Shown here in pieces: positions 14,721 through 22,944 of a stretch of DNA of 39,743 nt. Each line of letters starts with the position of its first letter. Positions within the stretch are counted from its first letter, which is position 1. Under the pieces are notes generated by a model. The model saw only the letters and a list, made by a program, of their open reading frames with translations. It was not told the origin of the DNA and did not search any database. The translations under genes and the position numbers were made by a program. This DNA comes from Euryarchaeota archaeon UBA91 (GTDB lineage Archaea > Thermoplasmatota > Poseidoniia > Poseidoniales > Poseidoniaceae), in contig DAMU01000085.1 of the NCBI GenBank assembly GCA_002499705.1, forward strand, positions 1 through 39,743, in the 5' to 3' direction.

Positions 14721-15596
14721 ATGCGTCAAGCACCCGTTATTCATCTTCGGGGTCTTGACTCGAGTATTGGTCATGCATTCATCGAACGGATACTTCGAAC
14801 CAACGCTCGCCTCGTGGTTGCTCGCAAACACCATCAAGAAATCACTCAGAAATATGCGACTGAACTTCAATTTAGTGAAGGTGAGATTCATTGTTCGGAT
14901 GAAGTCGCTCTTTCTTCAGGGCATCGTTTGATGTTGATTGGTTTGGGCCCCTTTGATGAAGAATCCGATGGCGAACTCGGTTTCGAGGTCGATGGTCTTG
15001 AAGTGATTTTAATGACTCCAGCTCACTATGATTTCGAGGTAGATACAGAATGGCTCGATTGCCATGTTATTATTCATGATGTTCTTCCTCGCACTCCAGA
15101 TTCTACATGGTGCTCAAAACTCTTGGAAGAATGGGTGAACCGACTCCGCTCTAACACTGTCCCATTGCCGAAGGGGGATGCTCGTCATTGGTGGGTTAGC
15201 GATATTGACGTTGCAGATGCTTTTGTTCGAGTTTTGTTGAGCGATGAACCGTTTCCTTCTGAATTGAAAGTTTCGGGTCGTAGGGCATGGGGTCAATCCC
15301 AAACCCTTGAGGAACTCTCTCTTCTCTATGCTCGGACGATGGCAGGTAGAACTGGAGATTTTGGCATTGAACACCTTACCGCAGCTCCCACTCCTACAAT
15401 CGAAGTCAAAACACTGACTGCCCCATCAACTGAACCGATGAGTGTTGAGGAAAACGCACAATTACGTCCGGATCTTTCCCCATTGCACGATGTATTGGTT
15501 CGAGTCGATGGCGACGGTTGGCGGCCACTCATACCTATTCGAACCGCATTAATGCATTCGCTTGCAGGATACCTTCAGAGCGATCAAAGCGTTTGA
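14721..15596 (+). CDS. Degenerate extended-SDR (nucleotide-sugar epimerase-like) protein
   Basis: The 291-residue protein keeps the outline of an extended short-chain dehydrogenase. An N-terminal strand-turn-helix VIHLRGLDSSIGHAFIERIL replaces the TGxxGxxG nucleotide loop. A later segment, WWVSDIDVADAFVRVLL followed by a GRRAWGQSQTLEEL stretch, resembles the VHVDDVAxA and sugar-binding region. The glycine motif is lost and no YxxxK active site is visible, so it is probably not a working dehydrogenase. A structural or binding role is inferred. The ATG at 14721 has GGAG six bases upstream; the frame opens at a TTG at 14709. Its end overlaps the convergent lipoprotein gene by 13 bp. Confidence 0.55.
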   Translation: MRQAPVIHLRGLDSSIGHAFIERILRTNARLVVARKHHQEITQKYATELQFSEGEIHCSDEVALSSGHRLMLIGLGPFDEESDGELGFEVDGLEVILMTPAHYDFEVDTEWLDCHVIIHDVLPRTPDSTWCSKLLEEWVNRLRSNTVPLPKGDARHWWVSDIDVADAFVRVLLSDEPFPSELKVSGRRAWGQSQTLEELSLLYARTMAGRTGDFGIEHLTAAPTPTIEVKTLTAPSTEPMSVEENAQLRPDLSPLHDVLVRVDGDGWRPLIPIRTALMHSLAGYLQSDQSV

Positions 15597-17029
15597 GTTC
15601 CACCTTCAGGTAAGACTGACAACGCAGTTACATTACCCAGTAGCGTCGGTCCTTCAGTGAAAGTACCCATTATGCCGGTATCCCCACTCGGATTGTGGGA
15701 GAGTGAAAGCCACGGTCTTCCGAAAGCATCGATTTGCATATCAATGAAATCACCAAAGCCTCCACATCGCTCATACCCGCAGGTAGGACTAGCATTGTCA
15801 AGTGGATCGTCAAGAGCATTGAGTTGAACTGTAGTAATGAGCGGTGTTTCGTTAAACGCGTCAGTAATGACTGAGATGTACCCGTGCCATAAACCATCAC
15901 CCTCAGTTCCAATATATCCGAATGCAACACGTCCAGGATCGCCTGCAATCACAACAGGGAATCCAGTTCCTTCCAAATGGCTCGGTCCAATCATAATGGC
16001 ATCAGACCAAGTATTCGCATCGTCAATAGAGTATGAAAAGTAAGGCATATTATCGATGCCCATCCACATTGCATAGACGTTGCTTTCCGTATCAGTATCG
16101 ACTTGTGCCTCTTCAGCATTCCAAGTATCAGCAGTTCCTGATTCTTCGGTTGGTAAAACGTGTTCAGTCCAAGTAATGGCTCCGTCTTCAGTCTTGTACA
16201 TCGAATAACCTTGACCATCGCAGCCTTTTTGACCGCGATAAAAATTACCATTTTCGGCTCCGATGATGTGAGCAGAGAGTCCGCCGCTTTGACAGTCTAC
16301 AGGTGCCCCAGGTAGTTCAGGCCCCCATGTTATGCCACCATCTTGGCTTGCAGAGCAAAGTGGTGCTGGGTAATTACCGTTGATACAGAACACCCACAAT
16401 GTTTCATGAAGAATTCCTCCATAAGGTGACGATGCAATAGTTTGGTGATCTTGGACAGAATATCCAGTTGCAATCGAAGGGGGAGACCAAGACGCTCCCT
16501 CATCATCTGTCCACTCAACAGTCATTCCTCCTAAAGCATGCATGTCGAATTTCATTATGCGGTCAGTCCATGGGTCAACGTAGACATACGGGTCGTTGGA
16601 ATTGATAACAGGTGGGAGGGCGCCGTAAATGTCTTGACAACTGAAATCGGATAAGCTTGTCATTTCGACCATGTTTGTACATTGAATAATTGCGGTTGAA
16701 CCACCATTTCCATTTCCGTAACTTGTGAAGTAAATGTTATCTGTTGAGGTAATGCCCATAGTTGGTTCAAAGGTAGAATATCCAGTAGCATAGTATGTTC
16801 CTTGACTGTAAAACGGAATGTTTGCACCTCCGAGTGCTGAAGTGTTGTTCATTGCGTTTATACCGCCAGGGTAATGATACCATGTACCGCTGTTCGTACC
16901 TTGTTCAAAATCAAAGAAGCCATTTTCTTCCATCTCTTTACCCATCGCATCTTCAGCACCAAAGCAACCAGAAAGGGGCATTAAAGCCATTAAAGCCGTA
17001 AGCAACATTGCCATTTTTTTGTTATTCAT
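15584..17029 (-). CDS. Lipoprotein with sialidase-like Asp-box beta-propeller
   Basis: The N-terminus MNNKKMAMLLTALMALMPLS followed by GC is a signal peptide with lipobox (LSGC, Cys22), so the mature protein is probably lipid-anchored outside the cell. Four Asp-box motifs (SxDxGxTW-like) occur: TDDEGASW near 174, SQDGGITW near 228, TEDGAITW near 280 and SIDDANTW near 334, as in six-bladed sialidase/BNR propellers. Catalytic sialidase arginines are not evident, so a carbohydrate-binding or hydrolase role is open. It has 481 residues. The ATG at 17029 has GGAGTGA upstream; the frame reaches 17218 only through the overlapping gene. The start overlaps the end of the deoxyhypusine synthase gene by eight bases. 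Confidence 0.75.
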   Translation of the reverse strand: MNNKKMAMLLTALMALMPLSGCFGAEDAMGKEMEENGFFDFEQGTNSGTWYHYPGGINAMNNTSALGGANIPFYSQGTYYATGYSTFEPTMGITSTDNIYFTSYGNGNGGSTAIIQCTNMVEMTSLSDFSCQDIYGALPPVINSNDPYVYVDPWTDRIMKFDMHALGGMTVEWTDDEGASWSPPSIATGYSVQDHQTIASSPYGGILHETLWVFCINGNYPAPLCSASQDGGITWGPELPGAPVDCQSGGLSAHIIGAENGNFYRGQKGCDGQGYSMYKTEDGAITWTEHVLPTEESGTADTWNAEEAQVDTDTESNVYAMWMGIDNMPYFSYSIDDANTWSDAIMIGPSHLEGTGFPVVIAGDPGRVAFGYIGTEGDGLWHGYISVITDAFNETPLITTVQLNALDDPLDNASPTCGYERCGGFGDFIDMQIDAFGRPWLSLSHNPSGDTGIMGTFTEGPTLLGNVTALSVLPEGGTQTL

Positions 17030-18041
17030 TTTCTTCACTCCGTTGGAAAATATCCGCACCCAGTATCGGAAGTAACACACTTGCGTCACCTTCAACACAG
17101 ATATTTGGTGCTTCAGGACGCATCTTGCCCCATGAAATTGCTTCGCGTAATCGGGCACCTGAAAGACTACCATCATGTTCAGGTGCAGTGGTGATGTAGA
17201 CTGCTGCATCCAGTCCACCTCGGTATTGGTTCCACCAGATAACGTGGTGTTTTGAGATTCCTCCCCCGACCATTAAGGCGTTTGAAATGTCCACATCCCA
17301 AGTCAGGTCGCTCATCACTTGTTCATCTGCAAGCGTATCAATGTGGAAGTCACGGTGCTTTTGGCGCAGCATAAACAGCTGGGCTCCAATTGAACCGTCA
17401 GTAATGCCAGGAATCACAACGGGGATTTGATGCTTGTAGGCCCAGTAGATGAGTGAATCAGGCGTTCCAATACGCTTCCCTAGTTCCCATACAAGGTGTA
17501 TGGAGCCAAAACCTAACCAAGCGTCAGCACCGGTTTTTCCAGTTTCTTTGAGGCGGTCTTGATACATTTCTTCTAAGACCGGAGTCAGCACATCTTCGAT
17601 GATTTCACCGTATGATGAATTTGGAACAATTACGTTACCAAGTCGCATGAGAGAGTGTTCACCCAACTCAATATCATCGAGTTCAAAGGCACCGTGATAG
17701 TAGTGTTTGTGTGAACGTGCGATATCATGATCTAGCATTCCACAAGTCGTGGATACAACATTGAACATTTTTTGTTTGAGCGCCTCGACAAAGAAACCTC
17801 GAGTTCCAGTCGCACAGAGACAGGCTGGGAAAGAGAGCCAATTACAGACTTTAGTCGCATCTCCATCAACGGCATCAACTTGCTTCTTCATGTCGAGGAG
17901 AATGTCTCTTGCCGTTGCTAATTTTGTAGCAGTGAATCCACCTGCACCGGCCATTTGGTCGAGCATTGAGCGCGGTGAAGATATCTGCGAAAACCGATAG
18001 TCAACGACCGGTACGTCAAAGTCTTCAGGTTGAATCGCCAT
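17022..18041 (-). CDS. dys: Deoxyhypusine synthase
   Basis: The enzyme moves an aminobutyl group from spermidine to a lysine of aIF5A, the first step of hypusine formation. Characteristic parts are TGTRGFFVEALKQ and CGMLDHDIARSH in the NAD-binding half, GFGSIHLVWELGKR, IPVVIPGITDGSIGAQ, and the active-site segment GGGISKHHVIWW with catalytic lysine K264. EGDASVLLPIL near the end is also conserved. The length (339 aa) is normal. No aIF5A gene is in the window. It overlaps the downstream lipoprotein gene by eight bases and follows uvrB by 59 bp on the same strand. Confidence 0.93.
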   Translation of the reverse strand: MAIQPEDFDVPVVDYRFSQISSPRSMLDQMAGAGGFTATKLATARDILLDMKKQVDAVDGDATKVCNWLSFPACLCATGTRGFFVEALKQKMFNVVSTTCGMLDHDIARSHKHYYHGAFELDDIELGEHSLMRLGNVIVPNSSYGEIIEDVLTPVLEEMYQDRLKETGKTGADAWLGFGSIHLVWELGKRIGTPDSLIYWAYKHQIPVVIPGITDGSIGAQLFMLRQKHRDFHIDTLADEQVMSDLTWDVDISNALMVGGGISKHHVIWWNQYRGGLDAAVYITTAPEHDGSLSGARLREAISWGKMRPEAPNICVEGDASVLLPILGADIFQRSEENE

Positions 18042-18100
18042 GGTCTATCCATTTGTCCTTCCTTCAAGAACCTGCCCACACCCGTAGGGTGTGTTTCATC

Positions 18101-20551
18101 CTAGAGACGTTGTTCCAATTCAAACACTCTATCCCGTAATCGTGCGGCCTCTTCAAAGTCGAGGTTTTTGGCTGCGACCTTCATCGCGGATCGCAACTCG
18201 ACTAACAGGTCCTGAATTTGAGACGGTTCAAGGTCCGGAAGAACATCATCGGGTTCATCATAAGTCAATTGGGAATTTGATTTTTCAATTGAAGAATCAA
18301 CACCCTCGCCACGCGTACCGTCTTGTCCCGAACCCGCAGCCCACGACCCTGCTCCAATGTTGAGATTCTTGGCCCAATCACCATCTTTTCTGCCACCTTT
18401 TTTCGCTACAAGGCGTCGTGTGCCGTCCATTGATGTTGAGGTTCCTGAAATGAGGTCCTCAATGTTTGAATTCATTTTAGGCAAAGCCTTCACGATGGTT
18501 TTGGGCGTGATGTTATGCTTCTCGTTGTAGGCTTGTTGTCGCTCACGGCGTTCAAGCGTTTGTTGAATTGCAGCACGCATGGCAGGTGACATGCTGTCAC
18601 CATACAGCAAAACATGCCCGTTAATGTTTCGAGCTGCACGCCCAATTGTCTGTAACAAACTTCTTTCATTTCGAAGGAAACCTTGGCGATCAGCATCAAA
18701 AATAGCGACTAAACTCACTTCTGGTAAGTCAAGCCCTTCACGTAGCAAATTAATTCCGACAATGACATCAATGTGTCCAATACGTAACGCATTGATGATT
18801 TCAGTGCGTTCAATGGTATCTATTTCAGAGTGCAAATGATGTGCTTTAACACCCATCGTGTTGAGATATTGTGCGACCTCTTCGGCGAATTTTATCGTCA
18901 ACACAGTTACTAATGTCCGTTCGCCTTTCTGTATCCGAATATTTATTTCAGACAATAAGTCAGCAACCTGGCCACTTGTCGGACGAACCTCAATCTCGGG
19001 ATCGAGTAAGCCAGTTGGTCGTATTTCCATTTTAGCAATGCCATCGATTCGCTGGACCATGTGGTACAAAGTCTCGCTGTCGGGATGCTTTTTGTCGAGG
19101 TCTGCCTGACCAGCTCCACCACCAGATTTGGCGTGTAAGAGTCCATTGGGAAGAGTTTGGTTGGTTATTTCGCACAAATGGCGTAATTCACGTTCACCTG
19201 GGGTTGCAGATACATACACCATTTGCGGAATGAGTTTTTGAAATTCTGGGATCTTCAGCGGGCGGTTGTCTTTAGCAGTAGGGAGTCTGAAGCCGTGTTC
19301 GACAAGACTCTCCTTTCTTGAACGGTCGCCGTAGTACATTCCACCTACTTGCGGCAAGGTAACGTGTGACTCATCCATGATGACAAGGAATTTGTCAGGG
19401 CTTCCATGAAATTGTTTTGCGCATGCTGCAAAGAAATCAAGTAAACAATACGGGCGTTCACCGCGTTCACGTCCATCGAAGTGCAGAGAATAGTTCTCCA
19501 TAGACCTGCAATGTCCAATCTCTCGAATCATCTCTAAGTCATAGCGAGTTCTTTGTTCAATTCTATGGCGTTCCAGTTCATGGCCGAGGCTCGAATAATG
19601 GGCAATCCGGTCATCCAGTTCATCTTCAATTGAAACCAGTGCAGCCTCATAGCGTTCAGGGCTGGTCATGAAGAATTCTTTGGGATGAATCCAGGCTTCG
19701 TCCAGTGTGTCGAGAACTTCCCAAGTTACTGGATCGCATACCTGAACTTTGGTCACGCCATCAAAGTCGAATTGTATTCGAAGGGGGTCATCCCGACTCG
19801 GCATCCAAACGTCGAGCACTTCTCCTCGCAAACGGCATTCGCCTCGAGACAAATCCGTTGTTGTACGTTTGTATTGCAGGACAATTAATTCTTTGAGCAA
19901 ATCACTGGTTTCGATGTTTTGGCCGACATGAACTCGCACGTGATATTCAAGGAATGTTTCTGGTGGGTTCAATCCGTAAATACACGACACAGAAGACACG
20001 ATAACGCAATCAGGCCGAGTGACTAAAGATGCAACAGTAGCGAATCGTTCCTGCTCAATTCGTTCATTGATTGAAAGCTCTTTATCGATGTAGAGGTCTC
20101 GATTGGCTAAATAGGCTTCAGGTTGATAATAGTCGTAATGAGACACAAAATAGTCAACTGCATTCTCGGGAAAATATCCTGCCATTTCTTGATGCAATTG
20201 GCGAGCAAGCGTTTTGTTATGGCTGATGACCAGAGTTGGAATGTTGAGGTGTTGAATGACTTGCGCCATGGCGTATGTTTTGCCACTTCCCGTGACGCCA
20301 AGCAGAACCGCTCTCTCTTGCCCATTTTCCAATTGAGAAATCAATTTTTCAATTGCTTTTGGTTGGTCTCCAGATGGTTCAAACTCAGAATGGAGACGAA
20401 GTCGCTTCACGTCTGGGTGAAGGTGTTCTAATGCTGCACCTCCGAGTGCTTTGGAAAGATCGAACGGGTCACGGTCAGCCAAGTCACCATGTCCAACATC
20501 AAGGTCAGCCATTTTTTCAAAGGCTCCTTCATCATCCCATTGTTTTACCAT
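18101..20551 (-). CDS. uvrB: Excinuclease ABC subunit B
   Basis: UvrB is the damage-verifying helicase-like subunit of bacterial-type nucleotide excision repair, working with UvrA and UvrC (not in this window). Visible parts: Walker A GVTGSGKT (residues 85-92), the beta-hairpin HYDYYQPEAY (138-147), DESH (393-396), VSATPGERE, GINLLREGLDLPEVSL, QTIGRAARN, and a C-terminal UVR domain (DLLVELRSAMKVAAKNLDFE region). At 816 residues it is longer than the usual 670. There is an N-terminal extension of about 45 residues, an insert of about 40 residues between SATPG and RPTGLLDP, and a long low-complexity linker before the UVR domain. The ATG at 20551 follows a perfect GGAGGTGA. Transfer from bacteria is the likely origin. 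Confidence 0.96.
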   Translation of the reverse strand: MVKQWDDEGAFEKMADLDVGHGDLADRDPFDLSKALGGAALEHLHPDVKRLRLHSEFEPSGDQPKAIEKLISQLENGQERAVLLGVTGSGKTYAMAQVIQHLNIPTLVISHNKTLARQLHQEMAGYFPENAVDYFVSHYDYYQPEAYLANRDLYIDKELSINERIEQERFATVASLVTRPDCVIVSSVSCIYGLNPPETFLEYHVRVHVGQNIETSDLLKELIVLQYKRTTTDLSRGECRLRGEVLDVWMPSRDDPLRIQFDFDGVTKVQVCDPVTWEVLDTLDEAWIHPKEFFMTSPERYEAALVSIEDELDDRIAHYSSLGHELERHRIEQRTRYDLEMIREIGHCRSMENYSLHFDGRERGERPYCLLDFFAACAKQFHGSPDKFLVIMDESHVTLPQVGGMYYGDRSRKESLVEHGFRLPTAKDNRPLKIPEFQKLIPQMVYVSATPGERELRHLCEITNQTLPNGLLHAKSGGGAGQADLDKKHPDSETLYHMVQRIDGIAKMEIRPTGLLDPEIEVRPTSGQVADLLSEINIRIQKGERTLVTVLTIKFAEEVAQYLNTMGVKAHHLHSEIDTIERTEIINALRIGHIDVIVGINLLREGLDLPEVSLVAIFDADRQGFLRNERSLLQTIGRAARNINGHVLLYGDSMSPAMRAAIQQTLERRERQQAYNEKHNITPKTIVKALPKMNSNIEDLISGTSTSMDGTRRLVAKKGGRKDGDWAKNLNIGAGSWAAGSGQDGTRGEGVDSSIEKSNSQLTYDEPDDVLPDLEPSQIQDLLVELRSAMKVAAKNLDFEEAARLRDRVFELEQRL

Positions 20552-20604
20552 GCACTCACCTCCAATGTATTTCTAAGCAAGTCAACGGGCTTTCAACTCT
20601 TTCA

Positions 20605-21384
20605 TCACGGCAGGTAGAGGCCGCCGTTGACATGGAGAATTGCACCTGTGATGTATTTTGAATCTTGGCCCACCAAAAAGGAGATTGTTCCTGCCATATC
20701 TTCGGGAGTACCCACGCGTTGAAGAGGAACTTGTTGCTCTCTCTGCTGCCTTTTTTCGCTCGAATCTCCGGCAAGAATTGCCGTATCAACAAATCCTGGC
20801 GCCAATACGTTCACTCGCTTACCTTCAGGTCCTACCGCTTGGGCAAGTGAACGAGCCCAGGTAGACAGCGCCGCTTTCGAAGCAGAATAATCAGCACCAT
20901 GTGGAGAACCTTTGGTGCCCAGTTGTGAGCCGACAACAACCATCCGTGCATGCGCTGTTAAGTGAGGTTGAACAGCTTTCCAAACCGAGACTGCACCTTC
21001 GAAATTTGTCAACATCGTTTTTCGGAGTGTTTCAATGGTCATCTCATCTGCAGAAACGCGCTCGTACGAGCCGTGATTCAATATCAGGACATCTATACCT
21101 CGAGCCATCCAAGGGTGGATGCCAAGTAATCCAACCTCTCCAGAATCTGAGCAATCCACCTTTACCGCAAGGGCATCATCTCCCGAAGATCGAATTTCTT
21201 CAACAACCATCTCTGCAGGTTTAGAGGAGGTATTGTATGTTAACAAGACATCATAGCCATCTTTCGCTAATCGTTTTGATGCTGCTGCACCGATGCCTCT
21301 ACCGCCTCCGGTAATCAGTGCAACGGGGCGGGACATGAAACTGCGTGGTGCCTCTCCATCATAACCTCTCCACTCCCAGACCAT
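20605..21384 (-). CDS. Short-chain dehydrogenase/reductase (FabG-like)
   Basis: This is a classical SDR with the cofactor loop TGGGRGIG, the NHG motif after strand 4, active-site Ser in VVGSQLG and Tyr/Lys in YSASK. The ending SKYITGAILHVNGGLYLP is typical of FabG-type 3-oxoacyl reductases and related alcohol dehydrogenases; the substrate cannot be told. Start is uncertain. The ATG at 21384 lies 28 bases from a TATA-like ATGCTTAT that also serves the divergent gene, suggesting a leaderless message. The ATG at 21336 (MSRPVALITGG) is the more typical family start but has a poorly spaced ribosome-binding site. uvrB follows 53 bp downstream. Confidence 0.85.
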   Translation of the reverse strand: MVWEWRGYDGEAPRSFMSRPVALITGGGRGIGAAASKRLAKDGYDVLLTYNTSSKPAEMVVEEIRSSGDDALAVKVDCSDSGEVGLLGIHPWMARGIDVLILNHGSYERVSADEMTIETLRKTMLTNFEGAVSVWKAVQPHLTAHARMVVVGSQLGTKGSPHGADYSASKAALSTWARSLAQAVGPEGKRVNVLAPGFVDTAILAGDSSEKRQQREQQVPLQRVGTPEDMAGTISFLVGQDSKYITGAILHVNGGLYLP

Positions 21385-21408
21385 GCCTTCCAAGGTTGGG
21401 AGCAGAGA

Positions 21409-21416
21409 ATGCTTAT
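21409..21416. promoter_or_regulatory. Shared TATA-like element between divergent genes
   Basis: ATGCTTAT (ATAAGCAT on the other strand) is centred 28.5 bp from the GTG at 21441 and equally 28.5 bp from the ATG at 21384. That is the distance expected for leaderless archaeal transcripts in both directions. Confidence 0.35.
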
Positions 21417-21440
21417 GGGCTTTGATAGGCAGCGAGAAAT

Positions 21441-22850
21441 GTGAGAATTGATACCTTCTTGATGGTCTTTCTCGTATTGACTCCACTGGTTGCTGGTTGC
21501 CTCACAACAGATGAACAGGTGCAAGCAATTGAACAAGAAGAAGCGATTGTGACTGAAGAAATAATTACCCCAGATGAGCCAATGGAGCAAGAGGAAACGA
21601 GTGTTGACGAAGAAACAGTTGAGGCAGTAGAACTGATGAGTTTTGAAGTTGATTTCACATTTGATTTACAACGAACGGCGGAGAACCCACTTCGAGGATT
21701 CTACACCAATTATGACTGGGGTGAGCCGGTTTACGATTTCCCTGCAAGTCTTGAATTCGCATACATTCCATTGTCAGAACTCATGTCAGGGCCATCAAAC
21801 TTCACCTTCGATACGGGACTTGAGCCAAGACTTGTTGCTGCAGAAGGGCGAGCGCACCAACTCATCTTAAGACCGTATATTGACTATCCAAACAAAGCAT
21901 CTGGCCTCCCGTCATTTTTGGAAGGTCAAGTTGAGATGCGTTCGTATTCTGAACACGGCGGTGGCATGTCGCCAGACTACAACAATTCAGAATTACGTGA
22001 AGCACTCTCATCATTCATCCAAGCCTTTGGACAATCGTATGATGGCGACAACCGCATTGCTGTGATTCAACTTGGTCTGCTTGGATTTTGGGGTGAATGG
22101 CATACTTGGCCTCATTCTGAATGGTTCCCCGGTGATGAGTACCTCAATGAAATTCTCGACCTCTATGATCAGTCGTTTAACCATACACTCCTCCAAGTTC
22201 GATACCCAGTTGCAAACACGCCGAATCTTGAGATTGGATTCCATGACGACTCCTTCGCCCATTCTACAATCGGGGATGTTGAATGGTATTTTCATACACG
22301 CCTTGTCGCCTCAAGTGCTGATGAGCATTGGAAGCACTCGCCTGTTGGGGGCGAATTGCGTCCAGAAGTTCAACAGAGTATCTTTGAAGACGATTCCAAT
22401 TCTCAACATCAAAATTTTACCCAATGCGTTGAGGCGACTCATGCATCCATGTTACTCAATTATGCGGCATTTTCAGGAGGGTTGAACTCTACAAACGAAA
22501 CTCAAAATGCAGAAAATGCGGCATTATCACTCGGGTATGCACTGCATGTATCTCACGCCAACCTTTCCAATAATCAACTGAATTTAACAATTGAAAATAG
22601 GGGCATTGCTCCATTCTACTATCCACTTTCGATACAACTTACAGATGGAGAAAATACCACTTTAACGCTCGAACTTCCAGTCTACATAGCGGGACAAACC
22701 GAATCGCCAATTTCCTTTGATGTATCATCTTTACAACTACCGAGCAATGATTCTGTATGGACGCTTTCACTTTATTCTGAATCTATTCTTCCAAGCCAAC
22801 ACATACTCTTCGCAACCTCGCCTGGAAACGCTCTGATTCAAGTGGAATGA
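21441..22850 (+). CDS. DUF4874/DUF4832-type lipoprotein
   Basis: The start MRIDTFLMVFLVLTPLVAGC is a signal peptide with lipobox (VAGC, Cys20). It is followed by an acidic Glu/Thr linker (residues 21-68). From about residue 75 the protein resembles DUF4874/DUF4832 proteins, predicted TIM-barrel secreted enzymes: ENPLRGFYTNYDW, LILRPYIDYP, and the signature LGLLGFWGEWH (212-221), whose glutamate could be catalytic. The C-terminal third is beta-rich (LNLTIENRGIAPFYYPL), like the accessory domain in these proteins. The substrate is unknown; a glycan is suspected by fold only. Start is GTG at 21441 with no ribosome-binding site, consistent with leaderless transcription. It is 469 residues. Confidence 0.75.
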   Translation: MRIDTFLMVFLVLTPLVAGCLTTDEQVQAIEQEEAIVTEEIITPDEPMEQEETSVDEETVEAVELMSFEVDFTFDLQRTAENPLRGFYTNYDWGEPVYDFPASLEFAYIPLSELMSGPSNFTFDTGLEPRLVAAEGRAHQLILRPYIDYPNKASGLPSFLEGQVEMRSYSEHGGGMSPDYNNSELREALSSFIQAFGQSYDGDNRIAVIQLGLLGFWGEWHTWPHSEWFPGDEYLNEILDLYDQSFNHTLLQVRYPVANTPNLEIGFHDDSFAHSTIGDVEWYFHTRLVASSADEHWKHSPVGGELRPEVQQSIFEDDSNSQHQNFTQCVEATHASMLLNYAAFSGGLNSTNETQNAENAALSLGYALHVSHANLSNNQLNLTIENRGIAPFYYPLSIQLTDGENTTLTLELPVYIAGQTESPISFDVSSLQLPSNDSVWTLSLYSESILPSQHILFATSPGNALIQVE

Positions 22851-22916
22851 AGATTCTTAACATTGTTTTTCAATAAATGAACGCTATTCATTCTTGGTAA
22901 AAACAACCTCAACCCA

Positions 22917-22924
22917 TTTATACA
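22917..22924 (+). promoter_or_regulatory. TATA box of the exporter gene
   Basis: TTTATACA is centred 25 bp before the ATG at 22945, so transcription would begin at or next to the start codon (leaderless). Confidence 0.55.
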
Positions 22925-22944
22925 CCTCTACACAGCGTGAGACA

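Noticed and set aside
18265..20350. Repeated CAATTGAAAAA strings in uvrB and in the gap near 14340
   Set aside because: In uvrB they encode similar short peptides (IEK..SQL) in a polar linker and a helix. The matches are short and AT-rich, so coincidence or codon bias is the simpler explanation.
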